NCBI RefSeq assembly: GCF_019599405.1
Contig: NZ_RKLQ01000001.1
Span: forward strand, 248,001-312,000
DNA: 64,000 bases
Reading direction: 5' to 3'
From: Haloarcula salinisoli
GTDB taxonomy: Archaea > Halobacteriota > Halobacteria > Halobacteriales > Haloarculaceae
Part shown: piece by piece, positions 9,401-16,701 of the stretch
How positions within the stretch are numbered: the first letter of the stretch is position 1
Layout: each line of letters opens with the position of its first letter
The notes under the pieces: generated by a model
The model's input: only the letters and a program-made list of their open reading frames with translations
Told to the model about the DNA's origin: nothing
Databases searched by the model: none
Made by a program: the position numbers and the translations under genes

Positions 9401-9950
9401 CGACCTCGGTGACGAGGTGCTGGCGTACATGACCGTCGAGGGCGCACCGCCGGAGGCTGTGTTACCGGATTTCCTCGACCACGACTCCGTTCCGAATGGG
9501 CGGGTCATCCGCGCCGACGGGGACAGCGGTGTCATCGAACTCAGGGCGGCCGGGTCCTATCAGTCCGCGCTCCTCGATGTCGGCGTCAGGCCCATCGACT
9601 TCGTCGCGGACGGCGAGTCACTCACCATCACCGTCGAGGCCCCGCTCGACGCCGAGCCGCGGACGATACTCGATACGCTATCGGAGCACGCACCCGGGTT
9701 CGAGCTGGTCGTCAAACAGGCCCGGGACCGCCAGCCGACGGACGAGGGCGACAGTCTCTCTCTCTGTGACGAACTGACCGACCGGCAACGGGAAGTGCTC
9801 CGCTCGGCCTATCTCGCGGGCTACTACGAATGGCCCCGGGATACGACTGCCGAACAACTGGCCGAGACGCTCGATATCGCTTCCTCGACGCTACACCAGC
9901 ATCTCCGACGGGCCGAGCGTAACCTGTTGGGCAAGATACTTGATATGTGA
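6450..9950 (+). CDS. Large PAS/GAF sensor with C-terminal HTH-10 (Bat-like regulator)
   Basis: This 1166-aa soluble protein has a degenerate response-regulator-like domain (about residues 23-115, with a possible phospho-acceptor aspartate in CLVVDP). Four PAS domains follow (about 265-385, 390-510, 515-635 and 640-765), several ending in DITER-type motifs, then a GAF domain (about 785-945), a bacterio-opsin-activator-type domain (about 950-1095) and a C-terminal HTH-10 DNA-binding domain with LTDRQREVLRSAYLAGYYEWPR. No histidine-kinase core is present, so it most likely binds DNA directly under control of ligands, redox state or light. Halorhodopsin lies 1.4 kb downstream; a regulatory link is inference only. 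None of its PAS domains shows the LOV cysteine motif. Confidence 0.85.
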   Translation: MTNESTSRELIVGGADMPAPSSAVEVLYVDAEAAVRERTRAAMADQRSDLSVASVGTVEAAVEVATATPPACLVVDPVGLGDIGPLLDVVDAPVIVYTEREPTELADPLAGAMRTVVEKGPTNRGGFLAEKVISTVDTPTARSEYALQQALAGVSRQAETGQAVFLVEDGDIVWSSMSLVGLVGTSDPPATDDIYEQLAALCAHQSGVIAVEQFSRDPPESTTIRTGAAANERHLLLQRYPLPDETTATSFVLVRDVTETAGRDARLSMLELLTEQAQDGLYTLDERGIIDFCNESFAKNLGYEPAELRGEHAEQTLAPGELEKGQRTIAELLSSERDSTTVDLTFQRKDGTEREISIHYTLLYDQDGGYSGLMGVTRDITERIERERELERRKELFDGIVDHFPNGAVFLFDDDLQYTMAGGDELERVGLDQSDILGQTPSAVFPPENADRLEQAHQDALVGEESSFHATVFGRHYEIQTIPIRDSDGAVVSGMALAQNVTERVQRERELEQSNTLLSTLFDALPVGILVEDSDREILTVNQRFVDLFDIPQSPDDLVGTYCLDNAEAIADVVADREAFLSALERLPDGRQRRLNEHLELADGRVFQRSYLPVDLPTGPANIWLYRDITDRIERERELEQTTERLELALEGAELGVWDWNVETGEIAFDDRWAGMLGYSVSELAPRLETWEELVHPEDSDRVWETMDTHLAGGSHTFHCEYRLRTNSGEYRWTRDIGRVVDRDDDGRPLRAVGIHQDITERKERQRELETQRDELATLAQVHGLIHDVIGALGSAATRSAIEETVCDRLVESELYQFACIGEREGASTQLRRKTVAGDDDGYLDIVSERSDAGDGNPGTEAIRTGEAQVVHDIETDDRVASWRDAALAREFRSALVVPLRHDEAIHGVLAVYANRPEAFSQRAVEAFTVLGEMVGFAYTAVQNRQLLAHDRVVEMEFQSTSPEAYPLDVATKHDCVLRGSGSVDLGDEVLAYMTVEGAPPEAVLPDFLDHDSVPNGRVIRADGDSGVIELRAAGSYQSALLDVGVRPIDFVADGESLTITVEAPLDAEPRTILDTLSEHAPGFELVVKQARDRQPTDEGDSLSLCDELTDRQREVLRSAYLAGYYEWPRDTTAEQLAETLDIASSTLHQHLRRAERNLLGKILDM

Positions 9951-9960
9951 GGGTCACTTC

Positions 9961-10034
9961 ACCTAGAAGGTTCGGACGGCAAGCAGTTACCTAGACAACT
10001 AGGTGGTCAGTTGATGTTCCCATCGGTTCTAGGT
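9961..10034. promoter_or_regulatory. Three CCTAG-type sites before the DUF7344 gene
   Basis: ACCTAG occurs at 9961-9966 and 9989-9994, and its complement CTAGGT at 9999-10004 and 10029-10034. The middle pair forms ACCTAG-ACAA-CTAGGT, a perfect palindrome. The last site overlaps a TATA-like GGTATAATA (10032-10040). CTAG is a rare tetranucleotide in such genomes, so four occurrences in 74 bp is notable. This looks like an operator region, possibly autoregulatory for the downstream helix-turn-helix gene. That is inference from the pattern. Confidence 0.45.
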
Positions 10035-10046
10035 ATAATACGGGAA

Positions 10047-10451
10047 ATGAGCGAACAGCAACAAGGCCCACGCGGTGAGCAGTGGCAGGGGATGACTCCC
10101 CAGGACCGGGGTCTCAGGACACCGGTGATAGACGACGTCTTCGCGGCGCTGTCGGACTGGCGACGGCGCGCGGTCTGTCGGTACCTCGTGACCTGCGACG
10201 ACACAGGGGTCGAGGCCGGCACACTGGCGACTGCCGTGGCCAGACGGGCGCAGGCGAGCGGGGTAGCCGACTCGGAGGCCACCGTCGAGGCCGTCGAGCA
10301 GGCGCTGGTCGAGACCCACCTGCCCGAACTGGACCGTCTCGGCCTGCTCGACTTCGACGAACGGAGCGGTGCCGTCCACTACTGGGGCCACGCCACCGTC
10401 GAGAAGTGGGCCGAACACGCCGACGCCGTCACCAAGCGCAACGAGTTCTAA
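10047..10451 (+). CDS. DUF7344-type winged-helix regulator
   Basis: The predicted 134-aa protein contains a winged-helix core beginning VFAALSDWRRRAVCRYL and ending ELDRLGLLDFDERSGAVHYWG, the pattern of the haloarchaeal DUF7344 HTH family (name from memory). I use the ATG at 10047. If the TATA-like box at 10032-10040 is real, transcription would begin near 10060 and the ATG at 10092 (MTPQDRG) would be the start instead, which still keeps the whole domain. The palindromic CCTAG sites just upstream suggest tight regulation. Confidence 0.7.
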   Translation: MSEQQQGPRGEQWQGMTPQDRGLRTPVIDDVFAALSDWRRRAVCRYLVTCDDTGVEAGTLATAVARRAQASGVADSEATVEAVEQALVETHLPELDRLGLLDFDERSGAVHYWGHATVEKWAEHADAVTKRNEF

Positions 10452-10493
10452 TACGACCGACAGTCGTAGGTCCCCGCCGGCCCTCCACCACGC

Positions 10494-11249
10494 ATGGACC
10501 TCCCGCCGGTCGGTCTCGGCACGATGGGCGTCGACGACCCGAGTGTCGTCGCTGCCGCCCTCGATGTCGGGTACACTCACATCGACACCGCCCAGATATA
10601 CGACAACGAAGCCGTCGTCGGGGACGGGCTCGCGGGTGGCGACCTCGAGGACTGCGTCGTCGCGACCAAACTCTGGACCGACAGCCTCGCCGCCGACGCG
10701 GTGCGTGCCGGCACCGAACGGAGTCTCGACCGCCTCGGACTCGACGCCGTGGACCTGCTGTACGTCCACCGACCTCGCGGCGACTACGACCCCGCGACGA
10801 CGCTGCCCGCCCTCGAACGGGTCCGGGCAACTGGACTCACTGACGGTATCGGCCTCTCGAACTTCACGCTCGACCAGGTCCGGACGGCCGACGAGTACGT
10901 CGACGACATCGCCGCCCATCAGGTGGAGTTTCACCCCTTCTTCCGGGACGAGGCGCTGCTCGGGCACGCACAGCGCGAGGACTACCCGCTGGTCGCGTAC
11001 TCGCCGCTCGCCGGCGGGCTGGTGTTCGAGGACCCCACTATCCAGGCTATCGCCCAGCGACACGAGACGACGCCCGCCGCCGTCGCCATCGCCTGGGCCA
11101 CGAGCTACGACAACGTCGTGACCATCCCGAAGGCGTCCTCCCGGGCGCATCTCGAAGCGAACCTTGAGGCCACCCGGCTGGAACTGGCGGCGGGGGATAT
11201 CGACGCCATCGAGGCCATCGACCGGGAAGAGGAGCTGTTCCCGGAGTAA
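10494..11249 (+). CDS. Aldo/keto reductase family oxidoreductase
   Basis: This is a 251-aa TIM-barrel NAD(P)H-dependent carbonyl reductase. The catalytic tetrad of the family is visible: Asp31 and Tyr36 in IDTAQIYDNE, Lys59 in ATKLW and His92 in YVHRP. The C-terminal TIPKASS motif is the usual cofactor-phosphate contact. Length is slightly short for the family because both ends are trimmed. The physiological substrate is not predictable. It lies 43 bp after the DUF7344 gene and 77 bp before halorhodopsin, all on the same strand. Confidence 0.88.
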   Translation: MDLPPVGLGTMGVDDPSVVAAALDVGYTHIDTAQIYDNEAVVGDGLAGGDLEDCVVATKLWTDSLAADAVRAGTERSLDRLGLDAVDLLYVHRPRGDYDPATTLPALERVRATGLTDGIGLSNFTLDQVRTADEYVDDIAAHQVEFHPFFRDEALLGHAQREDYPLVAYSPLAGGLVFEDPTIQAIAQRHETTPAAVAIAWATSYDNVVTIPKASSRAHLEANLEATRLELAAGDIDAIEAIDREEELFPE

Positions 11250-11326
11250 GTGAGACGGAAAATCGGCCGTCGTACCTATTGGGTTGGGGTAGCCGACTTT
11301 ACGTGCTCACCGTCTATATCAAATGT

Positions 11327-12166
11327 ATGTCATCTCCAGCAACGGCAACGGCAGCACTGCTCCAGGCCACGCAGGCGGAGGCCGTAGAGGCAATCCAGAA
11401 CGACGTGTTACTGTCGTCGTCCCTCTGGGTGAACATCGCGCTCGCCGGCTTTTCGGCGCTGTTGTTCGTGTATATGGGCCGGAACGTGACCGACCCCCGG
11501 GCGAAGTTCATCTTCGCAGCGACGTTGATGATTCCGCTGGTCTCCATCTCGAGTTACACCGGCCTCCTCTCGGGGCTGACAGTCGGGTTCATCGAGATGC
11601 CGGCCGGCCACGCGCTGGCCGGCGAGGAAGTGATGAGCCAGTGGGGCCGCTACCTGACCTGGGCGCTGTCGACGCCGATGATACTGCTGGCGCTCGGGCT
11701 CTTGGCGAAGGTCGACACCCCTAGCCTCTTTACCGTCATCGTCGCCGACATCGGGATGTGTATCACCGGCCTCGCGGCCGCGCTCGTCACCTCGTCGTAC
11801 GCCCTCCGGTGGGCCTTCTATCTCATCAGCTGTGCGTTCTTCATCGTGGTGTTGTACGCCATCCTCGTCGAGTGGCCCAAATCAGCCGCCGCGGCCGACA
11901 CCGACGAGATATTCGGCACTCTCCGGGCACTGACCGTCGTGCTGTGGCTGGGCTATCCGATCATCTGGGCGCTGGGCGTCGAGGGACTCGCGCTCGTCCA
12001 GAGCGTCGGCCTCACCTCCTGGGGCTACTCGGCGCTCGACATCGGTGCGAAGTACGTCTTCGCGTTCCTGCTCCTGCGCTGGGTCGCGGCCAACGAGGGC
12101 GTCGTCTCCGAGTCGGGCGTGACGGCCGGTTCGGAGGCCGGCGGCGCCGCACCGGTCGACGACTGA
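11327..12166 (+). CDS. hop: Halorhodopsin, light-driven chloride pump
   Basis: The 279-aa seven-helix retinal protein pumps chloride into the cell on absorbing light. Helix C reads RYLTWALSTPMILLALGLLA, with Thr111, Ser115 and Ala122 where proton pumps have Asp, Thr and Asp, the signature of a chloride pump. Arg108 is present, and Lys242 in DIGAKYVF is the retinal Schiff-base lysine. These positions have the same numbers as I recall for Halobacterium salinarum halorhodopsin, supporting the ATG at 11327 over the longer frame from 11279. A short polar N-terminus precedes helix A. No bacteriorhodopsin, sensory rhodopsin or brp gene is in the window. Confidence 0.95.
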   Translation: MSSPATATAALLQATQAEAVEAIQNDVLLSSSLWVNIALAGFSALLFVYMGRNVTDPRAKFIFAATLMIPLVSISSYTGLLSGLTVGFIEMPAGHALAGEEVMSQWGRYLTWALSTPMILLALGLLAKVDTPSLFTVIVADIGMCITGLAAALVTSSYALRWAFYLISCAFFIVVLYAILVEWPKSAAAADTDEIFGTLRALTVVLWLGYPIIWALGVEGLALVQSVGLTSWGYSALDIGAKYVFAFLLLRWVAANEGVVSESGVTAGSEAGGAAPVDD

Positions 12167-12184
12167 CGCCGGCGCGTCCCCTAA

Positions 12185-12235
12185 TCACTCCCGGACGAGC
12201 AGGTACGCGATGAAACCGGGGATGCTGCCGAAGAG
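12185..12235 (-). pseudogene. Orphan 3' tail of a membrane-protein gene
   Basis: Read on the minus strand, this stretch gives LFGSIPGFIAYLLVRE and then TGA, which looks like the C-terminal end of an integral membrane protein. No start or upstream coding sequence is present. The frame is replaced at 12238 by a small hairpin (TGTCAC, 12-nt loop, GTGACA, 12238-12261). It therefore looks like the remnant of a gene cut short by the hairpin DNA. The call rests on the amino-acid pattern of 16 residues. Confidence 0.4.
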
Positions 12236-12276
12236 GCTGTCACTTCGCTACGCTCGTGACAAGCTCCCGCTCAACG

Positions 12277-12308
12277 GCCAGCGCCGTCTCAGGGAGACAG
12301 GCGCTGGC
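12277..12308. repeat. Hairpin spanning the aspS stop codon
   Basis: GCCAGCGCC (12277-12285) pairs perfectly with GGCGCTGGC (12300-12308), and the loop can continue with GTCTC opposite GAGAC. The aspS stop codon (12289-12291) is in the loop. It may shape the 3' end of the aspS message. A second small hairpin with the loop TTCGCTACGCTC follows at 12238-12261. Confidence 0.55.
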
Positions 12309-13593
12309 GGTCTCGCGGGAACAGAACAGCTTCTCGGATGTTCTCCAGCCCGAGCATCGTCATGACCAGGCGTTCGCCACCCAGGCCCCAGCCGGCGTGG
12401 GGCGGCATCCCGTACTTGAACATCTTGGTGTAGTACTCGAAGGCTTCCGGGTCCAGGCCCTGCTGTTCGAAGCCGGAGACGAGGTGGTCGTAGCGGTGCT
12501 CACGCTGGCCGCCCGAGACCAGTTCCATCGACGGGTGCATCATGTCGAAGCCGGTCGAGATCTCCTCGTCGTCGTCGTGGTCCTTGATGTAGAACGGCTT
12601 GATCTCGCTGGGCCAGTCGGTGATGAAGTAGTGCTCGCCGACTTCCTGGCCCAGCACGTGTTCGGCCTCCGTCGAGAGGTCGTCGCCCCAGACCAGCGGC
12701 TCGTCCAGCTCGCCCGTGGCGTTTATCTCGTCGAGGGCCTCCTGGTAGGTGAGCCGCGGGAAGTCACCCTCGGGGGCCTCGAATTCGTCTTCGAGCCCGA
12801 GCGCTTCCAGTTCGTCCTGGCAGTTCTGTGCGACGCCCTCGTAGGCCGCCTTCACGACGTGTTCGCAGGCGTCCATCGCCTCCGTGTGGTCGTAGAAGGC
12901 CGACTCGAAGTCGATGCTGGTGGCCTCGTTGAGGTGCCGCGGCGTGTTGTGCTCCTCGGCACGGAAGATGGGGCCGATCTCGAAGACCCGCTCCAGCCCG
13001 GAGCCGACCATCAGCTGCTTGAACAGCTGCGGGCTCTGGTTCATGAACGCTTCCTGGCCGAAGTAGGTGATGGGGAACAGCTCGGTGCCGCCCTCGGTCC
13101 CCGTGGCGACGATTTTCGGCGTGTTGATCTCCGTACCACCCAGCTCGCGGAAGGCCTCGCGCACCGACCGCAGCACTTCGGCGCGAATCTCGAAGATGGC
13201 CTTGACCTCGTCCTTGCGGAGGTCCAGCGTGCGGTTGTCCAGTCGAGTCGGGAGCTCGGCGTCGACCTTGCCGGAGGGGTCCAGCGGCAGTTCCGGGTCG
13301 GCCTCCGAAATCACGTCGACCGACTCGGGCGTGACCTCGACACCGGTCGGGGCACGCGGCTCCTCTTCGACCTCGCCCGTCACGCTGATGACCGACTCGC
13401 GCTGGACGCCGAGTCCGGTCTCGACCAGCTCGTCGTCCATCTCGTCTTTCTCGAACTTGACCTGAATCTTCCCGGTGGTGTCCCGGAGGATGAGGAAGGC
13501 GATACCACCGAGGTCGCGAATCTCGTGGACCCAGCCGGCGACGGTGACGTGGTCGCCCGGCTCGGCGTCTGCGGTGTAGGTTCGGTCGTCCAT
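12289..13593 (-). CDS. aspS: Aspartyl-tRNA synthetase, archaeal type
   Basis: The 434-aa class II synthetase has an N-terminal OB-fold anticodon-binding domain (residues 1-105, starting near [15 protein letters not shown]). The catalytic core carries motif 2 ([14 protein letters not shown]) and motif 3 ([14 protein letters not shown]), and the protein ends in [10 protein letters not shown]. The compact length is that of the archaeal/eukaryotic AspRS without the bacterial insertion domain. Because gatB is also in this window and no AsnRS is seen, the enzyme may be non-discriminating and also charge tRNA-Asn for amidation; that is inference. A 450-aa open frame on the opposite strand is only the shadow of this gene. 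Confidence 0.93.
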   Translation of the reverse strand: MDDRTYTADAEPGDHVTVAGWVHEIRDLGGIAFLILRDTTGKIQVKFEKDEMDDELVETGLGVQRESVISVTGEVEEEPRAPTGVEVTPESVDVISEADPELPLDPSGKVDAELPTRLDNRTLDLRKDEVKAIFEIRAEVLRSVREAFRELGGTEINTPKIVATGTEGGTELFPITYFGQEAFMNQSPQLFKQLMVGSGLERVFEIGPIFRAEEHNTPRHLNEATSIDFESAFYDHTEAMDACEHVVKAAYEGVAQNCQDELEALGLEDEFEAPEGDFPRLTYQEALDEINATGELDEPLVWGDDLSTEAEHVLGQEVGEHYFITDWPSEIKPFYIKDHDDDEEISTGFDMMHPSMELVSGGQREHRYDHLVSGFEQQGLDPEAFEYYTKMFKYGMPPHAGWGLGGERLVMTMLGLENIREAVLFPRDRQRLSP

Positions 13594-13638
13594 GGGGGCA
13601 GCTATTGATGGGTGGGACTTAAGGACAGTCTTTCTGTG

Positions 13639-13768
13639 CGAGGTGACGAACGAAGTGAGTCACCTCGATACGGACACGGCGAACGGAGTGAGCCGTGGAG
13701 GAGCGGCGAGACGCCGAACGAAGTGAGGCGTCTCGAAGGCGACGCGGTGACTGTTACCGAGTCACCGC
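13639..13768. repeat. String of hairpins with constant GAACGRAGTGA loops
   Basis: Three hairpins share an 11-nt loop while their stems differ. CGAGGTGAC/GTCACCTCG is at 13639-13667, CACGGC/GCCGTG at 13675-13697 and CGAGACGCC/GGCGTCTCG at 13707-13735; the loops read GAACGAAGTGA, GAACGGAGTGA and GAACGAAGTGA. A fourth hairpin, GCGGTGACT/AGTCACCGC (13744-13768), has a different loop and includes the stop codon of the membrane-protein gene at 13762. The string fills the gap between that gene and the start of aspS. Confidence 0.8.
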
Positions 13769-14013
13769 TCGGCCTGCCAGATCATCATGACGGCGCCCAG
13801 GACCACTGCTCCGATGACGATGCCTCGCGTCAGATATCCCGCCACCGTCTCACCGAGGCCCAGCGAGACGAGATACTCTGTCCCGTACGTGACGAAGACG
13901 ATTCCCACGAGGCCGAGTATCATGATGATGATGAATCGCTTCAGTCGTACGATGTACCGTCGAACGGCGGTCTCGACGAGGTCGCGCAACGAGTTGGGAA
14001 ACAGGTCGAGCAT
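13762..14013 (-). CDS. Small membrane protein with amphipathic N-terminus
   Basis: I take the ATG at 14013, giving 83 aa (MLDLFPNSLRDLV). A TATA-like CTTATATT lies about 25 nt upstream on the coding strand, so this ATG would be at or next to the transcription start, a typical leaderless arrangement; a start at 14055 is possible but lies upstream of that box. A basic, amphipathic N-terminal helix is followed by two hydrophobic segments (about residues 25-45 and 58-78). No family is recognised. The stop codon lies inside a hairpin (13744-13768). Confidence 0.6.
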   Translation of the reverse strand: MLDLFPNSLRDLVETAVRRYIVRLKRFIIIMILGLVGIVFVTYGTEYLVSLGLGETVAGYLTRGIVIGAVVLGAVMMIWQAER

Positions 14014-14096
14014 TACTGCAATATAAGAAAGGTAGAATATAAGCGTTTCTGACACGGAATAATGCTAGCGCGTCCGGTCGCAGGCCCGACTCTGGC

Positions 14097-14426
14097 TCAC
14101 TCCGTGAACTCCCTCGACCGCCAGTGCGCCCAGCCCGCAAGCGCCAGCGCGAGGACGATGTAGCCGCCCCACAGCAGGCCCCGCTCTGGCGACCCGACCA
14201 GTGGGTCCACCAGCCCGACCAGCACAGTGAGGACACCGGTCGCGGTGGTCACCCGCCCGACTAGCGTCGTGAGCGCCGCGGCGTCGGTCACCGTCGCCCC
14301 GCGAGCGCCGGCCACGAGCGACAGGTCCTCTGTGCGTCTGATATAGCGACCGAGCCAGACGAGAAATAGGCCCGTCACGGTCATAACGGCGACGAGAAAG
14401 AGCGACTCAGCTGTCAGCTGGCCCAT
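14097..14426 (-). CDS. Small membrane protein, three to four helices
   Basis: The 109-aa protein starts MGQLTAESLFLVAVM and has hydrophobic segments near residues 8-25, 58-75 and 83-100, with the polar loop RRTEDLSLVAGARG after the first. The layout resembles DUF3784-type small membrane proteins, but I cannot confirm that. It starts 24 bp downstream of the GGGP synthase stop on the same strand, so the two may be co-transcribed. Confidence 0.6.
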   Translation of the reverse strand: MGQLTAESLFLVAVMTVTGLFLVWLGRYIRRTEDLSLVAGARGATVTDAAALTTLVGRVTTATGVLTVLVGLVDPLVGSPERGLLWGGYIVLALALAGWAHWRSREFTE

Positions 14427-14450
14427 CAGACGAGTGGAGAACCAAGTCGC

Positions 14451-15170
14451 TTACTCGGTCGCTTTCGCGGCCTTGGCGTCCTGTGCACCCTTGACGGTCT
14501 CGCGGACCGCCTCGACGCCCTCGTCGTGGACCAGGTCACCGACGACGATGGTGTCGGCGTGTTCGGCCATCGTGCGGGCGGAGTCGTAGTCGTGGATGCC
14601 GCCGCCGTAGAAGAGGGTGGCCTCGTCTAAGATGTCGGCCGCGGCGGCGACCTTCTCGGTGTCACCCAGCATCCCGGAGTACTCGACGTAGATTATCTCC
14701 TGGCCCAGCAGGTGTTCGGCGGCCTCGGCGTAGGCGGCCACTTCGTCGGCTTCGAGGTCGCAGTTGGCCTGCGTGTAGGTGGCGACGGAGGCGTCGGGGT
14801 TCATCACGATGTAGGCCTCCGTGAAGGTGCGCGACCAGTCTATCTCGTCGTCGATGCGAATCCACTCCTTGTGGGCGCCCGTAATCCAGGTGACGTCGCC
14901 GGCGTTCATCACGACGGGGATGAGATAGCCGTCGTGGCGGTCGCTGTGGACGACCGACGCGGGGTTCGAGGGCTCGATGTAGACGGGGATGTCGTGTTTG
15001 CCACAGGCGTCGACGACCCGTTTCATCTTCTCCTCGGTCATCCCGGTGGTGCCGCCGACTTCGATGGCGTCGGTCCCGGTCGCCGCCACGTCCTCGTATG
15101 TCTCGTCGGCGTACAGCGTCTTGTCGGGGTCGATTTTGGTGATGTGGTCCCAGTCCGCCCAGTCGCTCAT
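14451..15170 (-). CDS. Geranylgeranylglyceryl phosphate synthase
   Basis: The 239-aa TIM-barrel prenyltransferase joins geranylgeranyl diphosphate to sn-glycerol-1-phosphate, the first committed ether-bond step of archaeal lipid synthesis. Diagnostic segments are [27 protein letters not shown] and FYGGGI, the last two near the phosphate-binding end of the barrel. The start at 15170 ([16 protein letters not shown]) fits the family best; an in-frame ATG at 15197 would add nine residues. The enzyme works at the cytoplasmic face of the membrane. Downstream on the same strand is a small membrane protein. Confidence 0.93.
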   Translation of the reverse strand: MSDWADWDHITKIDPDKTLYADETYEDVAATGTDAIEVGGTTGMTEEKMKRVVDACGKHDIPVYIEPSNPASVVHSDRHDGYLIPVVMNAGDVTWITGAHKEWIRIDDEIDWSRTFTEAYIVMNPDASVATYTQANCDLEADEVAAYAEAAEHLLGQEIIYVEYSGMLGDTEKVAAAADILDEATLFYGGGIHDYDSARTMAEHADTIVVGDLVHDEGVEAVRETVKGAQDAKAAKATE

Positions 15171-15331
15171 ACGGATGGGACGTTCGTCTGACGGCATAAC
15201 CGCTTCGGATGGGCGAAACAGGAGTGAGTCGGCACACGTCACCACCAGCGGGTGAGCCGCCACCGCGAGCGCTGACGAGGTTCGAACACACCCGCGGAAG
15301 CCTTTTTCACCCTGCGGCCGTCCGATCTGCC

Positions 15332-16048
15332 ATGGCATCGACCGGCGAGCACGCGAGGGCCACGCCGACGGAACTGGCCGCGGAGCTGCTGGTGGCGTTG
15401 CGGACCGACGCCGAGCCCGAGCCGTTACTGTCGGCGCTGGCTGACTGTTCGGAGGCCGCACTCGCGCCCGTTCGCGAGGACCACGAGACCGGGCTCGCGT
15501 TCTGGCTGAACTGCTACAACGCGGGGACGACGCGGCTCCTCGCCGAGCGGCCCGAACTGTACGACTCTCACTGGCGCTTCTTCCGCGCGCCGGCGCTGAC
15601 CGTCGCCGGCCACCCGCTCGGGCTTGACGCCATCGAGCACGGCATCCTGCGGGGCTCGCGTTCGAAGTACGGGCTGGGGTATCTGCCCCGATTGCTCCCC
15701 GATAGCTTCGAACACCGCTACAAGCTCGCCGCCGTGGACCCGCGCATCCACTTCGCATTGCACTGTGGCGCAGCGAGCTGTCCGGCGATTCGCGCCTACG
15801 AGCCGGCCGTCGTCGACGACCAGCTCGACACCGCGACACGGACGTATCTCGACGCCACCGTCGAGTACGACCACGACGCGGGTGTGGTCAGCGTCCCGCG
15901 GGTTTTCCGCTGGTTCCCGGGCGATTTCGGCGGCCGGGCCGGGGTTCGGGCGTTCCTTCGCCGGTACGACCAGTTGCCCGAGGCGTCCGTCGACCTCGAC
16001 TATCTCGACTGGGACTGGTCGCGCGAGACGCCGACGTTCGCCGGCTGA
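15332..16048 (+). CDS. DUF547 domain-containing protein
   Basis: The 238-aa protein matches the DUF547 pattern: [15 protein letters not shown] near the first third, then a region with [19 protein letters not shown], where the conserved cysteine and histidine may form an active site resembling thiol peptidase-like folds, and a C-terminal [14 protein letters not shown] segment. No signal peptide is seen with the ATG at 15332, so it is probably cytoplasmic. The start is chosen because the upstream in-frame sequence is antisense to the GGGP synthase leader. Biochemical activity of the family is not established to my knowledge. Confidence 0.82.
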   Translation: MASTGEHARATPTELAAELLVALRTDAEPEPLLSALADCSEAALAPVREDHETGLAFWLNCYNAGTTRLLAERPELYDSHWRFFRAPALTVAGHPLGLDAIEHGILRGSRSKYGLGYLPRLLPDSFEHRYKLAAVDPRIHFALHCGAASCPAIRAYEPAVVDDQLDTATRTYLDATVEYDHDAGVVSVPRVFRWFPGDFGGRAGVRAFLRRYDQLPEASVDLDYLDWDWSRETPTFAG

Positions 16049-16078
16049 CACGAGCCGGTCCGCACGCCCGATACCGGG

Positions 16079-16420
16079 CTAGAACACGTCACCGGAGAGT
16101 TCGTCAGCGTTCTCGACGAGACAATCGAGCAGTGGTCGGAGCTCATCGAAGCGTGGCCCCCGCGCTATCTCGCCGGTGTCTCGGTCCCACTGGATATACC
16201 CCTCGTCGGCCAGTTTCGGGAGGTGGACGTGACACATATCTATCTCGAACGATTGGGGCTCTGTCTCGACTCGGTGGAGCTCATGCAGATGCAGGGGTGG
16301 TGACGGGCTCTCCGGCCCGGAACCAAACAGCGAGACGAGGACTCGGCGGCGCTTGCGGTCGGCGAGAGCGGTCAGGGCGGCGTCTAGCGATGGTTGGGTT
16401 CGTGTCTCCTGTCCGGTCAT
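16079..16420 (-). CDS. DUF7344-type winged-helix regulator
   Basis: This 113-aa small DNA-binding protein has a winged-helix core beginning ALTALADRKRRRVLVSLFG and ending HVHLPKLADEGYIQWDRDTGEI. It is one of four related genes in the window (10047, 16079, 26358, 47862). It is convergent with the DUF547 gene, 30 bp away. The gene has an upstream region of about 280 bp shared with the tail of the HTH-10 regulator at 16702; a TATA-like CATATATG at about 16594-16601 could serve it with a long leader. Target genes are unknown. Confidence 0.7.
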   Translation of the reverse strand: MTGQETRTQPSLDAALTALADRKRRRVLVSLFGSGPESPSPPLHLHELHRVETEPQSFEIDMCHVHLPKLADEGYIQWDRDTGEIARGPRFDELRPLLDCLVENADELSGDVF

Positions 16421-16701
16421 CGGTCCCCATACCCCCTGTCGGTCGAGGCGGCCGCGTGCCGAACGCGCCCCGCCGGCGTGACCCGCTGGTTGACCGACGC
16501 GTTCGCGCTCGTCCGCGTCACTCGCCGGCGAAGGCGGTCTGCCTGCGGAGTGGCCGGCGAGCGGGCGCCGCTGTCAGATGTCATGATATTGTCCATATAT
16601 GAAACTGCACTGTCAGCATTGAAAGGACAGTGTCTCAATACTGCGACAGCTGACTGATTACAGTCGCAACATTGCGACTACTGGTCGAGACAGACCGCAC
16701 G

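Noticed and set aside
12256-13608. 450-aa open frame on the plus strand
   Set aside because: It lies exactly opposite aspS, whose motifs are complete. Its composition (Val/Leu/Arg/Asp-rich with no domain) is that of an antisense shadow in high-GC DNA.
13639-13735. CRISPR-like array
   Set aside because: The repeated 11-nt motif is a hairpin loop, spacing is irregular (about 30 nt), and the intervening sequence is self-complementary stem rather than spacer. No cas genes are present.
16417-16638. 73-aa frame with ATGA overlap to the DUF7344 gene
   Set aside because: The overlap is suggestive, but the TATA-like element lies too close to its possible starts, and the Arg/Ser/Ala-rich sequence looks like non-coding high-GC DNA.
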